NCBI GenBank assembly: GCA_002633005.1
Contig: NMRA01000893.1
Location: 6,875-49,099, forward strand
DNA length: 42,225 bases
Origin: Phoronis australis
Lineage: Eukaryota > Phoronida > Phoronidae
Direction: 5' to 3'
The notes beneath the pieces are model-generated. The model saw nothing but the letters and a program-made list of their open reading frames with translations, was not told the DNA's origin and ran no database searches. This document shows positions 22,820 through 34,495 of the stretch, piece after piece (the first letter of the stretch is position 1; each line of letters opens with the position of its first letter). The translations under genes were made by a program, and so were the position numbers.

Positions 22820-24300
22820 TGCCTAATTAAAACCGTCAATATATCAATTTGTAACAAACGCCACTATGTGACGGTCTGGACAACATTATGTGCAAATACA
22901 CTGTACATGTTCTTCAGGAAAGAACAATTTGTTAATAAAATGCGATTATAAAAAACAACAAAACTGATACACTTGAAAACCAGTGTGAACATAGAGAAAA
23001 TCGTAATAATTCCAATAATTACACAATCGTTATTTGATGGTAAAATGAACAAATAATGAAAATTGTGCCTTGTTTTAGTAAGGTAGCGATGACATATTAC
23101 CATACTCATGTACAAAATAGTCTCTCCACGCCAGACATTCACGTAGTTGTAATGGTAACTGGTTTTTCATATGCTTACCGGCACACTGGAAGACCCGGAG
23201 TTGTTTGTGCACTATTACTTCATTTGCATATTCACAATTTGATGAGGCACAGCTTCTTTAACGTGAATAGTTTTATACATGTAGCTGTTCTTTCATGTTC
23301 ACCTGTAGCTGCAGCATTGGAGACGTTCTGGCCAAGTTGTAACACATATTTGCAGAACCGTTATTATGAACCGTTTCTGGGGTTTTAGTTTCATAGAGAC
23401 TCCATATTTCTGACCCATACAACAAACTTTTTAGTGTCACATAAGTTCCACCACTTTGAAATCGGCATGTCGACAAATTTTACCATGTTAAAATACAAAA
23501 ACAAGTAGTGCTTTCAATGCTTTTTCACATAGTATTTTTAGGCCTTTGTGAAGACACCTTTGGTGGAGAACGTTACACCTACAAAACCGTATTTAGCACC
23601 CACCTCAATTTTTCACCGTATATCTTCCATTATTTATAATGTATAAAATAACCACACTTTCTAAAAATGTGATTTTTGTCTTGGACATGTTTACGCACGA
23701 TTTCCACCTGTAACAGCAATCTTCTAATTTCCCAATCAGTGTTTTCATAGCCACAACTGTTTCAGAAAGTAGAATCAGATCGCCAGCAAGCAATAGCATA
23801 TGCACATTGAGCAATCTTACGTTGACACATTATCCACCAACAGCTTCTAAGTCGTTTTCTGGGTCATTCAAAAACATCGAAAATAAAAATGGTGACCGCT
23901 GGCAACCGTGGCAAACTCCTGGTTTGCATTTAAAAACTCTGTTGCAAATACTGTATCACCAATCAGGACACGTGTTTTATATTTCCATACATATTCTTCA
24001 ATACATTTTACATTTTACATTTGATACCAAAAAGAATGCGATTACATTTCAATTCTTCTCTCCACGCATGGTCTAATGACTTCTGGAAAAAAGGCAATAA
24101 TACAGCCCTCGCTGTTTATTAATGTGTTTTGAAACTAGAGTGTTAAGAATAATCATGTAGTTAATAGTCGAGAAACCTTTGCAAAAACCCGCTCGAGCCT
24201 CACTTAAACATAGTACATGTACTCCTCTGCTCAGGTATTCAACCTGTTACATAACACACGTGCGAAGATCTTTCCGGCCACTTGCAAGAACGTACTACAA
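22820..24300 (-). pseudogene. degenerate LINE: reverse-transcriptase remnant and 3' region
   Basis: On minus, reading from 24.3 to 23.2 kb across frame breaks, the RT landmarks come in order: KIFARVLCNRLNT-like, AGF-KGFST, PFLFSMFLND, then LLLAGDLILLSETV and LIGKLEDCCYRWKSCVNMSK, then TKITF. In active LINEs the catalytic box is FADD or YADD; here it is LAGD, so one catalytic Asp is lost. Further on come CKYVLQLGQNVSNAA-like and the 3' region shared with 13.6-14.3 kb. Stops and frameshifts are many. The clade (CR1/Jockey/RTE-like) cannot be fixed by eye. Confidence 0.75.
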
Positions 24301-24630
24301 TTCTGCACCATATCCCCTTTCTCAAAATTTGAAATTCTATTTGTTCCCCTCCGTTACATTTCATAAAAGGGCCACAAACCTATTTTTTTTCTGAATCTTT
24401 CTGAAACGTGTCATAGTCCACAACAATTTGACAAGAAGTTCTCACAAAAAGTACAAATAATTTTCCCGCCACCTTCAAGAGCAGACATCTGCATTATTTC
24501 CTCTTTCTCAAAAAATGAAATGCTATTGACCCCTTTCGTTGTACCTCATCAAGAGAGTCACAAACCTTGTTAATTTCTCTGAGTCTTTCTAAAACTTGTC
24601 ATAGTCTACAACAACTTAGCAAGAATGTTT
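24270..24630. repeat. 186-bp tandem duplication next to LINE remnant
   Basis: CTTTCTCAAAATTTGAAATT (near 24317) recurs 186 bp later as CTTTCTCAAAAAATGAAAT, followed by TTTCTGAATCTTTCT against CTCTGAGTCTTTCT and TGTCATAGTC in both. It overlaps the upstream part of the LINE remnant. Confidence 0.65.
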
Positions 24631-24639
24631 CACAACCGG

Positions 24640-25076
24640 TCCAAGTCTCTAAGTTGACTAGTCTAAAATAACAGACAACTATTTAGTTGTGTTTTGCTTT
24701 CCGTCACGCGAGCAATCCAGTGGAATCGCCTTTTAATCTATGTCTGCATGTCGGTGCTTCCCTGTGCTTCCGTAGACGTAAGGAAAATGCCGATATCTCT
24801 CAAAGTCTTGTACTGTATAATTGTGTGTTCTCGTGAGTGTCTTACGCCTTCCGACCGCAGTAGAAATGGTCGCTATTCCAAAATTCTATTACGTACTGTC
24901 CTTCGCTATCAGTAACAACATGCCAATCGACGAGGTAGTTACATGTACATGCTGCTACTTTCCAGAGAGAGTGAAAATGTCTATTGCACGATTCATTTTT
25001 AGGAGCAGTAAAAATAGATATGTTGTTTTTTATATTCACAGGATTATCATTACCAGAGCTGCTCGCAAGTTTCAAG
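24640..25076 (+). promoter_or_regulatory. likely 5' region of the secreted lectin gene
   Basis: Lies directly upstream of the signal-peptide ATG. TTTTTATATTCACAG ending at 25041 could be a 3' splice site for a 5' UTR exon, leaving 35 bp before the ATG. No convincing TATA box or initiator was placed. Confidence 0.3.
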
Positions 25077-25131
25077 ATGAATCTTCTTCTTATTGCATGC
25101 ATTGTGATACTGCCAGCTGCTCATTACGCAG
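25077..25131 (+). CDS. lectin exon 1 (signal peptide)
   Basis: ATG at 25077; donor GTAACA at 25132. 18 codons plus one base. Hydrophobic core LLLIACIVIL, ending AAHYA with a likely cleavage next to the exon junction. Confidence 0.75.
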
Positions 25132-28100
25132 GTAACAATGATGTTTTTAAGCGAAAGTGCACCAGCAACTTCTGCAGCACCGAGAGTTCAGGGCACTGAG
25201 CGACAGAAAAGCGAAGTGCTGGCATTTATTGAATCCTTTGTGTTTGCGACCGAAATCTCACTCTCTTACATACATGGAATACCTTATATCGTCGCAAACA
25301 AATATTAGAGTTGTCAAAAAAATGAGCACAAGCTGATCAACCTTCCTGTATGAAGCAAATCAGTTGGATCTTCTTTTTGTGGATATTCAGAGTTCATATA
25401 CGCAAACCCTACGGAAACCTCTCAATATTCTGTTAAATAATTAAAAAATAATAATTACTTCATGATCACAAAATTTGTTGTCATATAAGGACTGTTATAA
25501 CAGAGCGCAATGATTTTAGATTTACTTAAAAGTAACAATTATTTTGATATGTTACACATACACCTTAAAATGTGTAAGTGTAACTTTAGAAAATTGTCCA
25601 ATAACATTGTTATATCAGAACCAATAGCAGATGGGATCTAAAGAAGTTCACTATGATGTATGTGTAGGCTCTACCTCTATAAGCCGTTAGAGATTGTTAT
25701 TAAATTGTTTAACTTTTTCTTCGCCTGCAATAGAGAATTGGTTTTCATAAAAAATCAAAAGCTGTCTTAAATAAAACGAAAAATTCATTTAGAAATCTGC
25801 GAAAAGGTCTTGGATATTGATTCTTGATTGCTAATACCAAAAGTAACTTTACTGTTCTTTATAACGCTTTTTACATGTACCAGAGATGAACCTTCTTTTT
25901 CGAATATTTTACTGAGATGTAAAAGTCTTAGTCAAGTCACCTAATTAAAGACAGAATGCTACTTTCAGAAATTATGTGCCTTTATTAGGCTTTTAGTAAC
26001 GGATTGATATCATTTCCGAATTTTAGTCGTTTGACTCTCCACAACAGTAATTTAGATGCAGAGACTAGAATTCTCAAAGTCCCTCGATATACACTCTAGA
26101 GCAACCAACACGCCGGGAGGAGGACTATCTTCAACATATTGGGTATAAAATGCCCCGAAACATTACTAAACGATGACTTCCCCATGTCACACAGAGATGA
26201 TACCAGAAGATTTTATGAAAAAGCAACAACTTTTTTAAAATAAAAACGAGAGATTTAGAGAAAAAAACATTAACCGTGTTTTAAGATTCACATTGAGCAG
26301 TGATATCAAACTGATGTCACTACCGTCTGATTGCTATCATTGTTTTGCTTTGGATGCATTTTTTGCTTTTTAAGAAGACATACAGGTAGTTACGAGGCGC
26401 AACTAATGGCAATCGATATGAAGCTACTCAACAATTTCTACACGACTTCCGTTTTCGTATTCAGAAATTATGTACTTACGCTGCACTAGAATTTGTGGCA
26501 ATTTAGGATATATAGCTAAGAACAAAGGCAAGTCGATAAGGCCGACACGTTTTGAAAATCTGCCAAAAGGTCAATTGGATATATCACGAATTCTCCTACA
26601 TAATCTCACGGCAAAAAGATTCATGTTTAATTTCCAATAGATGTTTGAATTTTTGTAACAAAATTATCCACTGAAACCATCGTCGACTCTCAAGGTGTCA
26701 ATTAAACATTAAAAGTTAAGAAAATGCTTAGTAAATCAACAAGCGAGACAAACCTTGCGCGAGGTATTCGACGGTTGTTTCTCGAGGAACCCGTCTTTAC
26801 CTGTAAGATCCACTGAGTATCATATTGGCTGCACTTGATTGATTTTGACGGTTCCGCTGGGCCAACAGGTCGGATATCTAATTAGTTCTTAATGGCGATT
26901 TCGTACTTTCAGGCCAGTCAGATGTCTAAGCCGATTGAAATCGGCAAATAATCACTTGATCCTGCAGCAACTTCGTATCTCCTGGATGGTGTACATGTAC
27001 CAGTACTTGAGTGACTTGACGTTGCGAAAACGGTCTTAACTGAATCATTAAAACAGGGTCGAATTTCTTTTTAAATTAAATGACACCAAAATCGCAAGAC
27101 TCAGGTAACAAAGGGTTTAATTTTGTATCGTTTCAGCTATTACTCCACAGGTAACGTATAATAAGATTGCGTACAGAGGAATTACCGATAAGAGAACGTG
27201 GGATGAGCAACGTAAAGCATGTCGCAAACTGGGAGCAGGTTGGGGAATGCATCGTGTCATAACACCAGGACAAATGGACGTGACAGTGAAACACATTCTT
27301 CCGAAGATGAGTAAGTTCACGTATTTTAAAATCTTCTTCACTGAACAGTGCTGTAGTGGGGCATACGCATACGTACATGTAGGCGCAGCCAACCACCCTT
27401 TTGCTTTTTGACGTAGCGGCTACCCATCGTACATGTAAGTTATGGTATAGTGGGGTCTAGGCGCACATAGTTGCAGCCAACCTCCTTTTTACAGTACATT
27501 TTTTGTAGCAAGCACCTTTTTACATTTTAACATAGCGTTTTCGCGCCGTAAGTGACGGTAGAGTGGTACGTAGCTTCGAGTAGACACGATAGATTACGGC
27601 ATCAATGCGCTACCCTGACGACAACATTGTTGCCGAATATTCCGGCGCGCGTGACCACCAGGCATACATATGTGGTTAGAGAGTAATGGATTTTTCATGA
27701 ATGCTTCAAAATAAAGAAACAGTTATGGTATCCCAAAGGGCCTCGAGGACACACCCGACTGGCGACTAAAAATCGCCGCCAGTCTATAATTTCTGGGCGT
27801 TACATTCCTATTTTCCTTCATTAATTGTTCCTGGGCTCCTTCAAAGCCGCTTGGAATGCACATGCACCTTTGCCTTTGAATACAGTGTATGTGTGTTTGG
27901 ACCCTCTTTCTCCGACATCCAAGATCCGCCAAAGCAGACTCTATGTTACTACCCACTCGTGAGACAAAAAGTAGGCCTACATTTTTTGTGAGTCAGATTT
28001 TGCGAATTCAATGTGCTTTTAAAATTCAGCGCTCAAGGCGATACGATGGGCTTTGGGCGTCTACTTACCTCAAATTTTACCACTACAGCATTGGCGCATT

Positions 28101-29101
28101 CTCCGTGAACATCTATTTTTCGTGCATAGCTGTCTTCTTGACTTGTAATGAACTTCCTTGTGAGTGCAGAACTCAACAGATTTAGCTAGTTTTGGGGCTT
28201 GAAAACAAATTTCACTCAGCCTATACCGCCTTTTCGTTAGGGTATCCAAGAATCCAAAACTTGAAAGAGTGACGGGTATGCCGCACTAAAGACGGCACAA
28301 ACCATACGCAGACTTCATAAGCGTACAAATTACATTAAAACATACCTCAAATTTATTATTTTTTTCATTCCTTATGATTAACAAAACTGCAGGAGTTAAA
28401 ATATTCACTCTGTTAGATTCACTTTTACATTTGGTGAAAATAACGAAACAGGCACTGTGTGTCTGAGGGGTAGGCCTACCTGAACTTCCTGCTCAATTTC
28501 AACTTCCCACCTTTAAGAACAGCCATTGTGGAGACAAAATAAAACGAAAGGTCACCAAAGTCGCGCCCAAAGTGGCTCTAATACAAGCCCTTAATCGTAA
28601 TTACTCTGCGTGTGCAAGCGCAGAATATTGTTGTTCCTGGCTTTTCTTCAACTTTATTCTTATTCTTCTTATTCTTATCCTTCTTCCGACCAAGTTTGAC
28701 ACTTAATAACTCCAAAATCGTTGCAGGTATTTTCATCTGCAGTTAGAATCTCAAGATGCCCAGCCCACACGGCAAGCAGTGAGATGTGGGGATGTAATTA
28801 ACAGCTAGGCAACCAACTGTATCAAAGCATGTTCGACTGTTGATCCCTTTCAGGTCTTAGCGGCAATCAACAAATCTGGATTGGAGGTAGCGATAGATTC
28901 TGCGAGGGGACGTGGTTTTGGGAAAATGACTTGACTCTCATTGACCAAGATATCCTTCCAAAGAGAGATGATGATGGACTCGGGAACAAAGCTCACGAAG
29001 ATGGTGCCGTAGAGAACTGCTTGGAAATGTGGCCCGCACTGAATGGAGTTAACGATCGGCCGTGCGACAAGAGATACCCAGTTCTCTGTCGCAGGTATTA
29101 A
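25077..29101 (+). CDS. small secreted C-type lectin-domain protein, 158 aa, three exons
   Basis: Seen: exons 25077-25131, 27137-27310 and 28854-29101 join in phase (1/2 and 1/2 splits) into 158 codons plus TAA. Residues 1-18 (MNLLLIACIVILPAAHYA) form a signal peptide. The rest is one C-type lectin domain: Trp40-Cys47, WIGG at 85-88, W97-F-W99, ENC at 130-132, ND at 143-144 with Cys147, and LC at 154-155. The four canonical cysteines (47, 132, 147, 155) are present, plus an extra Cys93. The sugar-binding EPN or QPD tripeptide is absent, so Ca-dependent mannose or galactose binding of the usual kind is not predicted. Start chosen for the signal peptide; an in-frame Met lies upstream at 24984 but adds a non-signal leader. 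Role inferred: secreted recognition or mucosal protein. Introns are 2005 and 1543 bp. Confidence 0.85.
25132..28853 (+). other. lectin introns 1 and 2
   Basis: Intron 1 (25132-27136) shows nothing beyond AT-rich sequence. Intron 2 (27311-28853) has a TTC/TTATTC tract at about 28650-28690, and its last ~650 bp belong to the inverted duplication. The open frame 27889-28185 has no family resemblance. Confidence 0.6.
27137..27310 (+). CDS. lectin exon 2 (first half of the domain)
   Basis: Acceptor ATCGTTTCAG ends at 27136; donor GTAAGT at 27311. 174 bp. Contains RTWDEQRKACRKLGAGWGMH, the W--A---C---G pattern that opens the C-type lectin fold. Frames on the minus strand here are shadows. Confidence 0.82.
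28854..29101 (+). CDS. lectin exon 3 (second half of the domain, stop)
   Basis: Acceptor ATCCCTTTCAG ends at 28853; TAA at 29099-29101. 248 bp. Contains IWIGGSDRFCEGTWFWEND, VENCLEMWPALNGVNDRPC and YPVLCRRY. It has a close paralogue on minus at 11263-11507. Confidence 0.9.
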
Positions 29102-29514
29102 TGTGTCAAAAGACATAGAATTATCGCATTTCTTGTCAAGGAGTCAGTTTAAAAATGCGAAATACATATCGATTCATCCGTGTTCTTGTGTATTGTACCA
29201 CGGTCGGTTTTTGGCCCATTTTGAGGTCTGCGGGAGTGGTAAAGTAGATTAGGGGCCTAGAACAAGGAGAATTGGTCGTCACAAGCAAACTTGATCTGGT
29301 GTCAATTTGAAAGAGGCTTTCTCAAAAACATATGCGTCACGTTTGCATCATGAACTTTACATTCGGAACCCTCGTCTACTACGCTGCAATTATTTTGCCA
29401 GTCAACATACAGGCCACGTTGTTTTACGACAGCCTAAGCCAATGCGACAATAAGTTCCAAGGAGTAGTGATAATTGCATGGTAACTCTCCACCGGTATAG
29501 ACTGTCCTGGTGTG

Positions 29515-29654
29515 CGTTCAGTAACGCTAGGACTTACGCTAGGACCTAGCTAAAATCTAGCCAAAGTCACGTGTTTTCATTTAAAATACACGGCAATATC
29601 TCACGTAATCTCGCGAAGTCTTGCTTTTTAGCGAGGTCCTAGCGTTACTGAACG
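29515..29654. mobile_element. 140-bp MITE with 19-bp terminal inverted repeats
   Basis: Starts CGTTCAGTAACGCTAGGAC and ends GTCCTAGCGTTACTGAACG, perfect inverted repeats. CTGGTGT occurs at 29507-29513 and 29660-29666 as a possible target duplication. The paralogous copy on minus (around 10907-10930) has one uninterrupted CTGGTGTTAG at this point, so it is the empty site. Confidence 0.85.
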
Positions 29655-29970
29655 GGAGGCTGGTGTTAGTTCTTTAAGCAACAGTAGATATACAGTGTTC
29701 TGCACAGGCACAAATCTTATCCCACAAAACACGCCTTCTTATTGTTGTGTATGTACGATACACAGAGATGTCAAAAATCTGTACGACTCGACAATCTACA
29801 CAATAAGTGATTAGAAACAAACAATAAGGTTTTCATACAATCTCAACAGTCTTTTTACAAGTGTTTCAAGCAGGCTATAGTCGGTAAGACAGTCCTTTTC
29901 ATCAAGAACTTCTCAAAGGCGGTTTCATTGCTCATATCCCTGGTGACAAAGTCGCATACGTATTGCTCCC

Positions 29971-30330
29971 TCTATCTGCGCAATCTCGCCTGTCCTTCTG
30001 CACCCGGTTCTTTAACAAACTAGTCGTGCTCACCTTACCTTCTACGCCTTCCCGCGTCATCCAGGTAATGAACATCGTCCCCTTCTAATCTGGCGACAAA
30101 GTGGTCATCGCCTTCCGTAGAATCCAGCGCAGCTCTGCCTCAACCTCCTTTATAAGCCCTGCCATCCAAACTCCCCGTTGCCCCGTAACTGCCTTGTTGC
30201 GCCAGAGGCAAAAGCATGTCACAAGAGGGCACACAAGCGTCCAGCCATGCACTTCCCTGTAGGAACACATAATCTACGCCAATATTCATACGGATCTAAC
30301 GTCATTTAGCAAATGGAGAAGGGCACGCCA
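29971..30330. other. no gene recognised
   Basis: C/T-rich on plus. The minus frame 30085-30270 resembles nothing known to me. Confidence 0.4.
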
Positions 30331-31130
30331 AAACGATGGCATGCCATGTTCATCTAATCCATCCGAAAACGGGAAGGTGTTATCAAATTAACTTCTTGTC
30401 AAGTTCCATAAAATCCGCCAAGGAACACCAGGGGGCACAACGAAAGTCGGATCCCTTCAAAAGTCCTCACCATCTTCCTTTGTCATGTACATTCTAGAAA
30501 GACACTAGTTAACTTCAACACAGATCTTGAAAGAGGTTAGGACTGAGGAAGAGCAGCAGACGGAGCCGTTCATGATCAGCTCTTCTTAGTAGGAACACGT
30601 GTTCTAATTTTCATAATGGTCCTGAGAGAGGTTGGTCGGATAGAAACAGACGGAAGGCGAAATCAGATTTTAGAGCAAAGGGCAACTAATTGGCGTAAAA
30701 TACTTGGAATCTACTCAAAAATGGGAAAGTGTCGTTATCTTTTTAATAGAATCGCATTTGCCAAAGTTCACGAAAGTCCGTCAAGGATTCTGAAATTTGA
30801 GAGGAAATTAAATTAAATTACCACTAAGGTACACAGCGATGATTGAATATGTCCGAAAGTCCTCGCCATCCATTGTTAGTTTCTTACAAATACTTGAAAA
30901 GAGTACCTGCAAAGGGTTCGCAAATGCAAAAAATGTCTGTAGCAAGTGCCGCACTAATAAACGACAGCCGTCCTATTTCTAGTAAGAACACGCACATATA
31001 TACACCGATCCTATAATAAACCGTAGAATGATTTGAGTAGCAGGAAGGCGGACCAAAAGCAAAAAATACAAGGTTGCACAAAAATACATTGAGTACAGCT
31101 GAAAACGAAAACGGCGGCGGCGTCCCTTTA
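30330..31130 (-). repeat. CTAGTGG block array, copy 4 (inverted, old)
   Basis: Read on minus it carries the array words: TTTTCGGATGGATTAGATG, TTGTGCCCCCTGGTGTTC (core 30425-30438), GACGGACTTTCGTGAACTTT, GGCAAATGCG, CAGGACCATTATGAAAATTA and GTGTTCCTACTAAGAAGAG. More diverged than the plus-strand copies. Confidence 0.65.
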
Positions 31131-31375
31131 AGAAATAACTCTTCACCTAACTAGTCAAGAACATCTGAAGATAACGGGGCTAACGTACAAAATTTGCTAC
31201 TGAAGACACACCGATATCCATGTCAGTTTAAAACCGCTAATGCCATCCCATACATAATAGCAACATACATGTACCTACACAAATTCACAAATATCCATCA
31301 CAGAGTTCTGAATATGCAACAAAGCACGCCTGCCTTCTTCAGACAGGATGAAGATATAATACACACACAATACAT
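31130..31375. other. no gene recognised
   Basis: Nothing beyond GGCGGCGGCG at about 31113-31122 and ACATGTAC words. Confidence 0.4.
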
Positions 31376-31420
31376 CAGGGTCGTAGGAAGCGGATGGTGC
31401 CGGGGGGGGGGGGGGCNCAC
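31376..31420. mobile_element. solo transposon end plus G-run with assembly N
   Basis: CAGGGTCGTAGGAAGC matches the end of the MITE at 34496 (CAGGGGCGTAGGAAGC). It is followed by a G-run of at least 14 with an N at 31417. No partner end was found nearby. Confidence 0.4.
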
Positions 31421-31699
31421 CGCAATAGTTTTCAAGCGTTATGGTTAAATCGTGGCTACCGATCTACGTGTTGGGCGGGGACAGCAGAGCAAGGAAAGAC
31501 TGCTAAATGCGGACAAGAGAGAACAGTTAGCGAACAGTTTTTCTTCGGTATTGCTGCTGAAGCTAGGAGCAGTAATTTGTTAATCGATTAGGACTGGTTT
31601 AACCCATGCACAGTCTGGCTCTGGTTCGCCTAGGGGTTGGGGTAACAAAACCCCAAATGGAGTTAGCTTATGTGTCTCATGAGTGCGTCTTATGCAAAG

Positions 31700-32260
31700 T
31701 GCAGGATTGACGAACCTAGTAGCGGCCGGGTTGCGGTAGTGGCCACGTACCTGACGAGCATACAGCGGAATGCGACATTAGTGCAAGTGGCAATTAAGAG
31801 CTTCCCTCGTGGCCGCCAATGTCGTCCACAGCCAGGTCCTTGCCGGCTGCAGAACGTACGGTGCCGCCGGACTGTCGCCGAAACGTGACGAACATGTACA
31901 GCAATGGAGCAAACTCCAGGACCGCGGGCTCATCTCTGCGAACTGTGAGTGCCATGATGTCGCTATTCAGATCAGGCACAGGTGGATTGCGAGGGAGAAT
32001 TGTGCAGCGATATCCCGTGGGCCTGTCTCAGGCGAAAGCGATCGCCGTGAGCCGCAAAGGTGCCGCAGTGACATCCAATCGAGCCCGGTGTGCACCCCTG
32101 GTTCTCCACTCGGCATAAGCGGGCTATCCATGTTGTGCAGTCCCGTCCTACCTGTATCCGACGACATTCAAGGGGCTATTTTGACAGTGATCTTTTTACC
32201 TACCTCTTTCCATCCACCCGGGAGAGCAAGAAACGGCCGTGTTCTAGAGCACGAGTGACG
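31700..32260. other. CpG-rich patch, possible exon or island
   Basis: Visibly richer in G+C and CpG than everything around it. Open frames of 60-150 codons overlap on both strands (31809-32258 and 31819-32118 on plus; 31794-31979 and 31967-32167 on minus). None carries a motif I recognise, and long frames are expected by chance in GC-rich DNA. It could be a promoter island, part of a decayed gene or a foreign element. Confidence 0.35.
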
Positions 32261-33419
32261 TGTGCATGGAATTAGAAAATTTTGCGCAGCCGGCTAACTG
32301 CTGTCGGATGGACTAAATTGTAATCCTTTAAACGGGTACAATATTTTTCCGAAATGTTTGTGCATTCTGGTGTTTCGCCGTCACCGCAGGGAAAAGCGGG
32401 TGCAGTATTTTATCTGGTTCATCGCGAGACAAATCCTACATGATTCCATGGTGAACCATCGAAGACAGGAAACCCGGTTTTAAAACAAATATCGCGAGTT
32501 GAAAACGGAGACTTTTGCACTTTCAAATAGCTAACTAGCTGAAGAAAACCTATTCGCTAGTTTCTCTTGCAATGAATCGATTTCAACAATATAAAGAGGG
32601 CTACTATTTACTTTTCACTTTAAAAAACGGTCATATTGGTAGTTTGCATTACCGGGTACTTACATGTATTGTTCGTTTTTTGACTTTGAAACGCGTACAT
32701 GTACACAAAGCAAGACTAGTGGTTTAGGGCCGACCGCGGTGTCTCATTCGAAAATGAGTCGAAAATGATCCGCCGTATAACACTCGAGCGTGTTCCATAA
32801 ATATCGTGGAGGGGTTGAGAAAAACACTGCATGATGCAGCTTATGTGAACCATATGACTTACGTCATTAGTGCTGCCGGCAAAGGTCACCTACAGTGTAT
32901 TTACAAAACTGTTTTTTCCGTCCTTAAAGGAGGCCGTTGATGACATTCAACTGGCCCACTTTTGTGTTTTTATGGAAAAAATCTTAAGGGGCCGCTAACG
33001 AAGAAAGGGCCCAATGCTGGAATTGGTTACCTCTATTTTACTGTTTTTGTCGAATTGTGCAACCTGCCTTCAAGGTGAAGGTCACTCCCTGCATCCTTTT
33101 GTTACCACACCACGGTGAAATGAACTGTCACTCTTTTTTCCAAGTTTAATCATGTTTAGCCTCTCATCTTAAAAGGTGTCCCATTTCAGACGGTACCCTC
33201 TCTCGGTGGAGCAGTTCGGGGTAATGTCTTTTTGTCCCTTTATACATGTAAATCCGACACTGCCATTTATTCACGAGAGAAGTTGAGATTCAAAGTCATC
33301 AAAAAACACCAAATATTCGTGCACAACACAGCAGTATCGAGACATTCGGTACAAACCATGCGCGCACCCAGCCTTTCAATTCCTGACGTTGTGGACATTT
33401 TGCTTACAAAACAGCGGGC

Positions 33420-33424
<5 letters not shown>
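32261..33424. other. no gene recognised
   Basis: No coding signal. Contains several ACATGTAC palindromes. Confidence 0.4.

Positions 33425-33456
<32 letters not shown>
33425..33456 (+). repeat. poly(A) run of 32
   Basis: Uninterrupted A-run. It could be the tail of a retroposed sequence on plus, but I see no identifiable body upstream and no clear target duplication. Confidence 0.8.
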
Positions 33457-33457
<1 letters not shown>

Positions 33458-34495
33458 GGGAGCACCACTGCGAAGTGCGCGTTTTCGATTAAGTGGACTT
33501 TTGTTCCATTTTCAGGGAATTTTTGTCTCTGAGCGGCGGACCTTTTTGCCCACTTCGCCAAATGGTTGGCTCATTCGAGCCCCCTGAGTCCCCCGCGCAT
33601 GCAAACAACAAAAATTTTAAAAATAACAGGATTGACCACAATCGAAAAGGTGGAATTTTGAAGGGGACGTGAAGACCACTATTTGTGAACTATACAAAAG
33701 GACTATTTCCAATGGCTAATTATAAAATAAATTACTCTTTCCCGTGGTGTCACAAGTTTTGAATTGAAAATATCTATTTTTAAAATGGTTACTATGATTT
33801 TCGTGTAAATAATTCCCACTTGTGAAAAACACTGCTGTCTAGGCAACTATTTGTGGTGACCGTGTCCATGTCGAAAGAGGGTACTCAAAGAACTCTCGCA
33901 ATAATAAACAATAATTTTAGCGTTTGTTTGTCAGTGGAGTTCAAATTTTATCTCGTGAACCGCTATAGGTACCTCGGAAATAAGCAAAGTTACACCTTAC
34001 TACGAATTCCCCATCTCTCATGTTCTCCCGGTTACCCAGCATGCCTGCAGAAATTGCTTATAACATTCCTTTTGATCAACAAATTCGTTGGTTTCTAATT
34101 TACTTGTTGATAGATTCATAATTGATTTTGGCAATTACAAGCTAATCTTGTAAGAATTGATGGAGTTAATTGAAGCCTGAAGTTAGAAAAACTCTATAAT
34201 TCGATCCCCCAAAAGTAGACGATTTTTGCCTATCTAAAACAACTCTCAAGAACATTGGTGAAATTCAGACTCACAAATCTTAGATCGAAAAAATGTTTTA
34301 AAAGTCCTCAAATGAATAAAATTAAGCTCATTGCTTGGAAAGGTTGTTTTTACATTTTCTTGGCGTTCCTATATTTCAGTAGCATTGAGCAATGCATTTT
34401 TGTTCTTCAATTAAACTGAATTGTTTGCTTGACTTGCTTCCCCTGCGCGTCATGACTGACGCACTCACGTTAAAAAAGATGTAACCATGCAGTAG
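33457..34495. other. no gene recognised
   Basis: AT-rich, no exon or repeat recognised. Confidence 0.4.

Larger units (their letters stand above)
28200..29970 (+). repeat. inverted segmental duplication, right copy
   Basis: Counterpart of 10620-12090 (minus). Contains the end of intron 2, exon 3 and about 870 bp of 3' flank of the lectin gene, and is interrupted at 29.51-29.66 kb by a MITE absent from the left copy. Confidence 0.85.

Noticed and set aside
12000-25000. Exons 1 and 2 of the minus-strand lectin
   Set aside because: I looked for the reverse complement of words such as TGGGATGAGCAACG and of the signal-peptide exon and found none. A diverged exon could have been missed.
27117-27396. 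Two open frames on minus, 87-91 codons
   Set aside because: Antisense shadows of lectin exon 2.
28850-29116. 88-codon open frame on minus
   Set aside because: Antisense shadow of lectin exon 3, which has splice sites, phase and domain motifs.
31809-32258. 149-codon open frame on plus
   Set aside because: It lies in a CpG-rich patch where stops are scarce and frames overlap on both strands. No recognisable motif.
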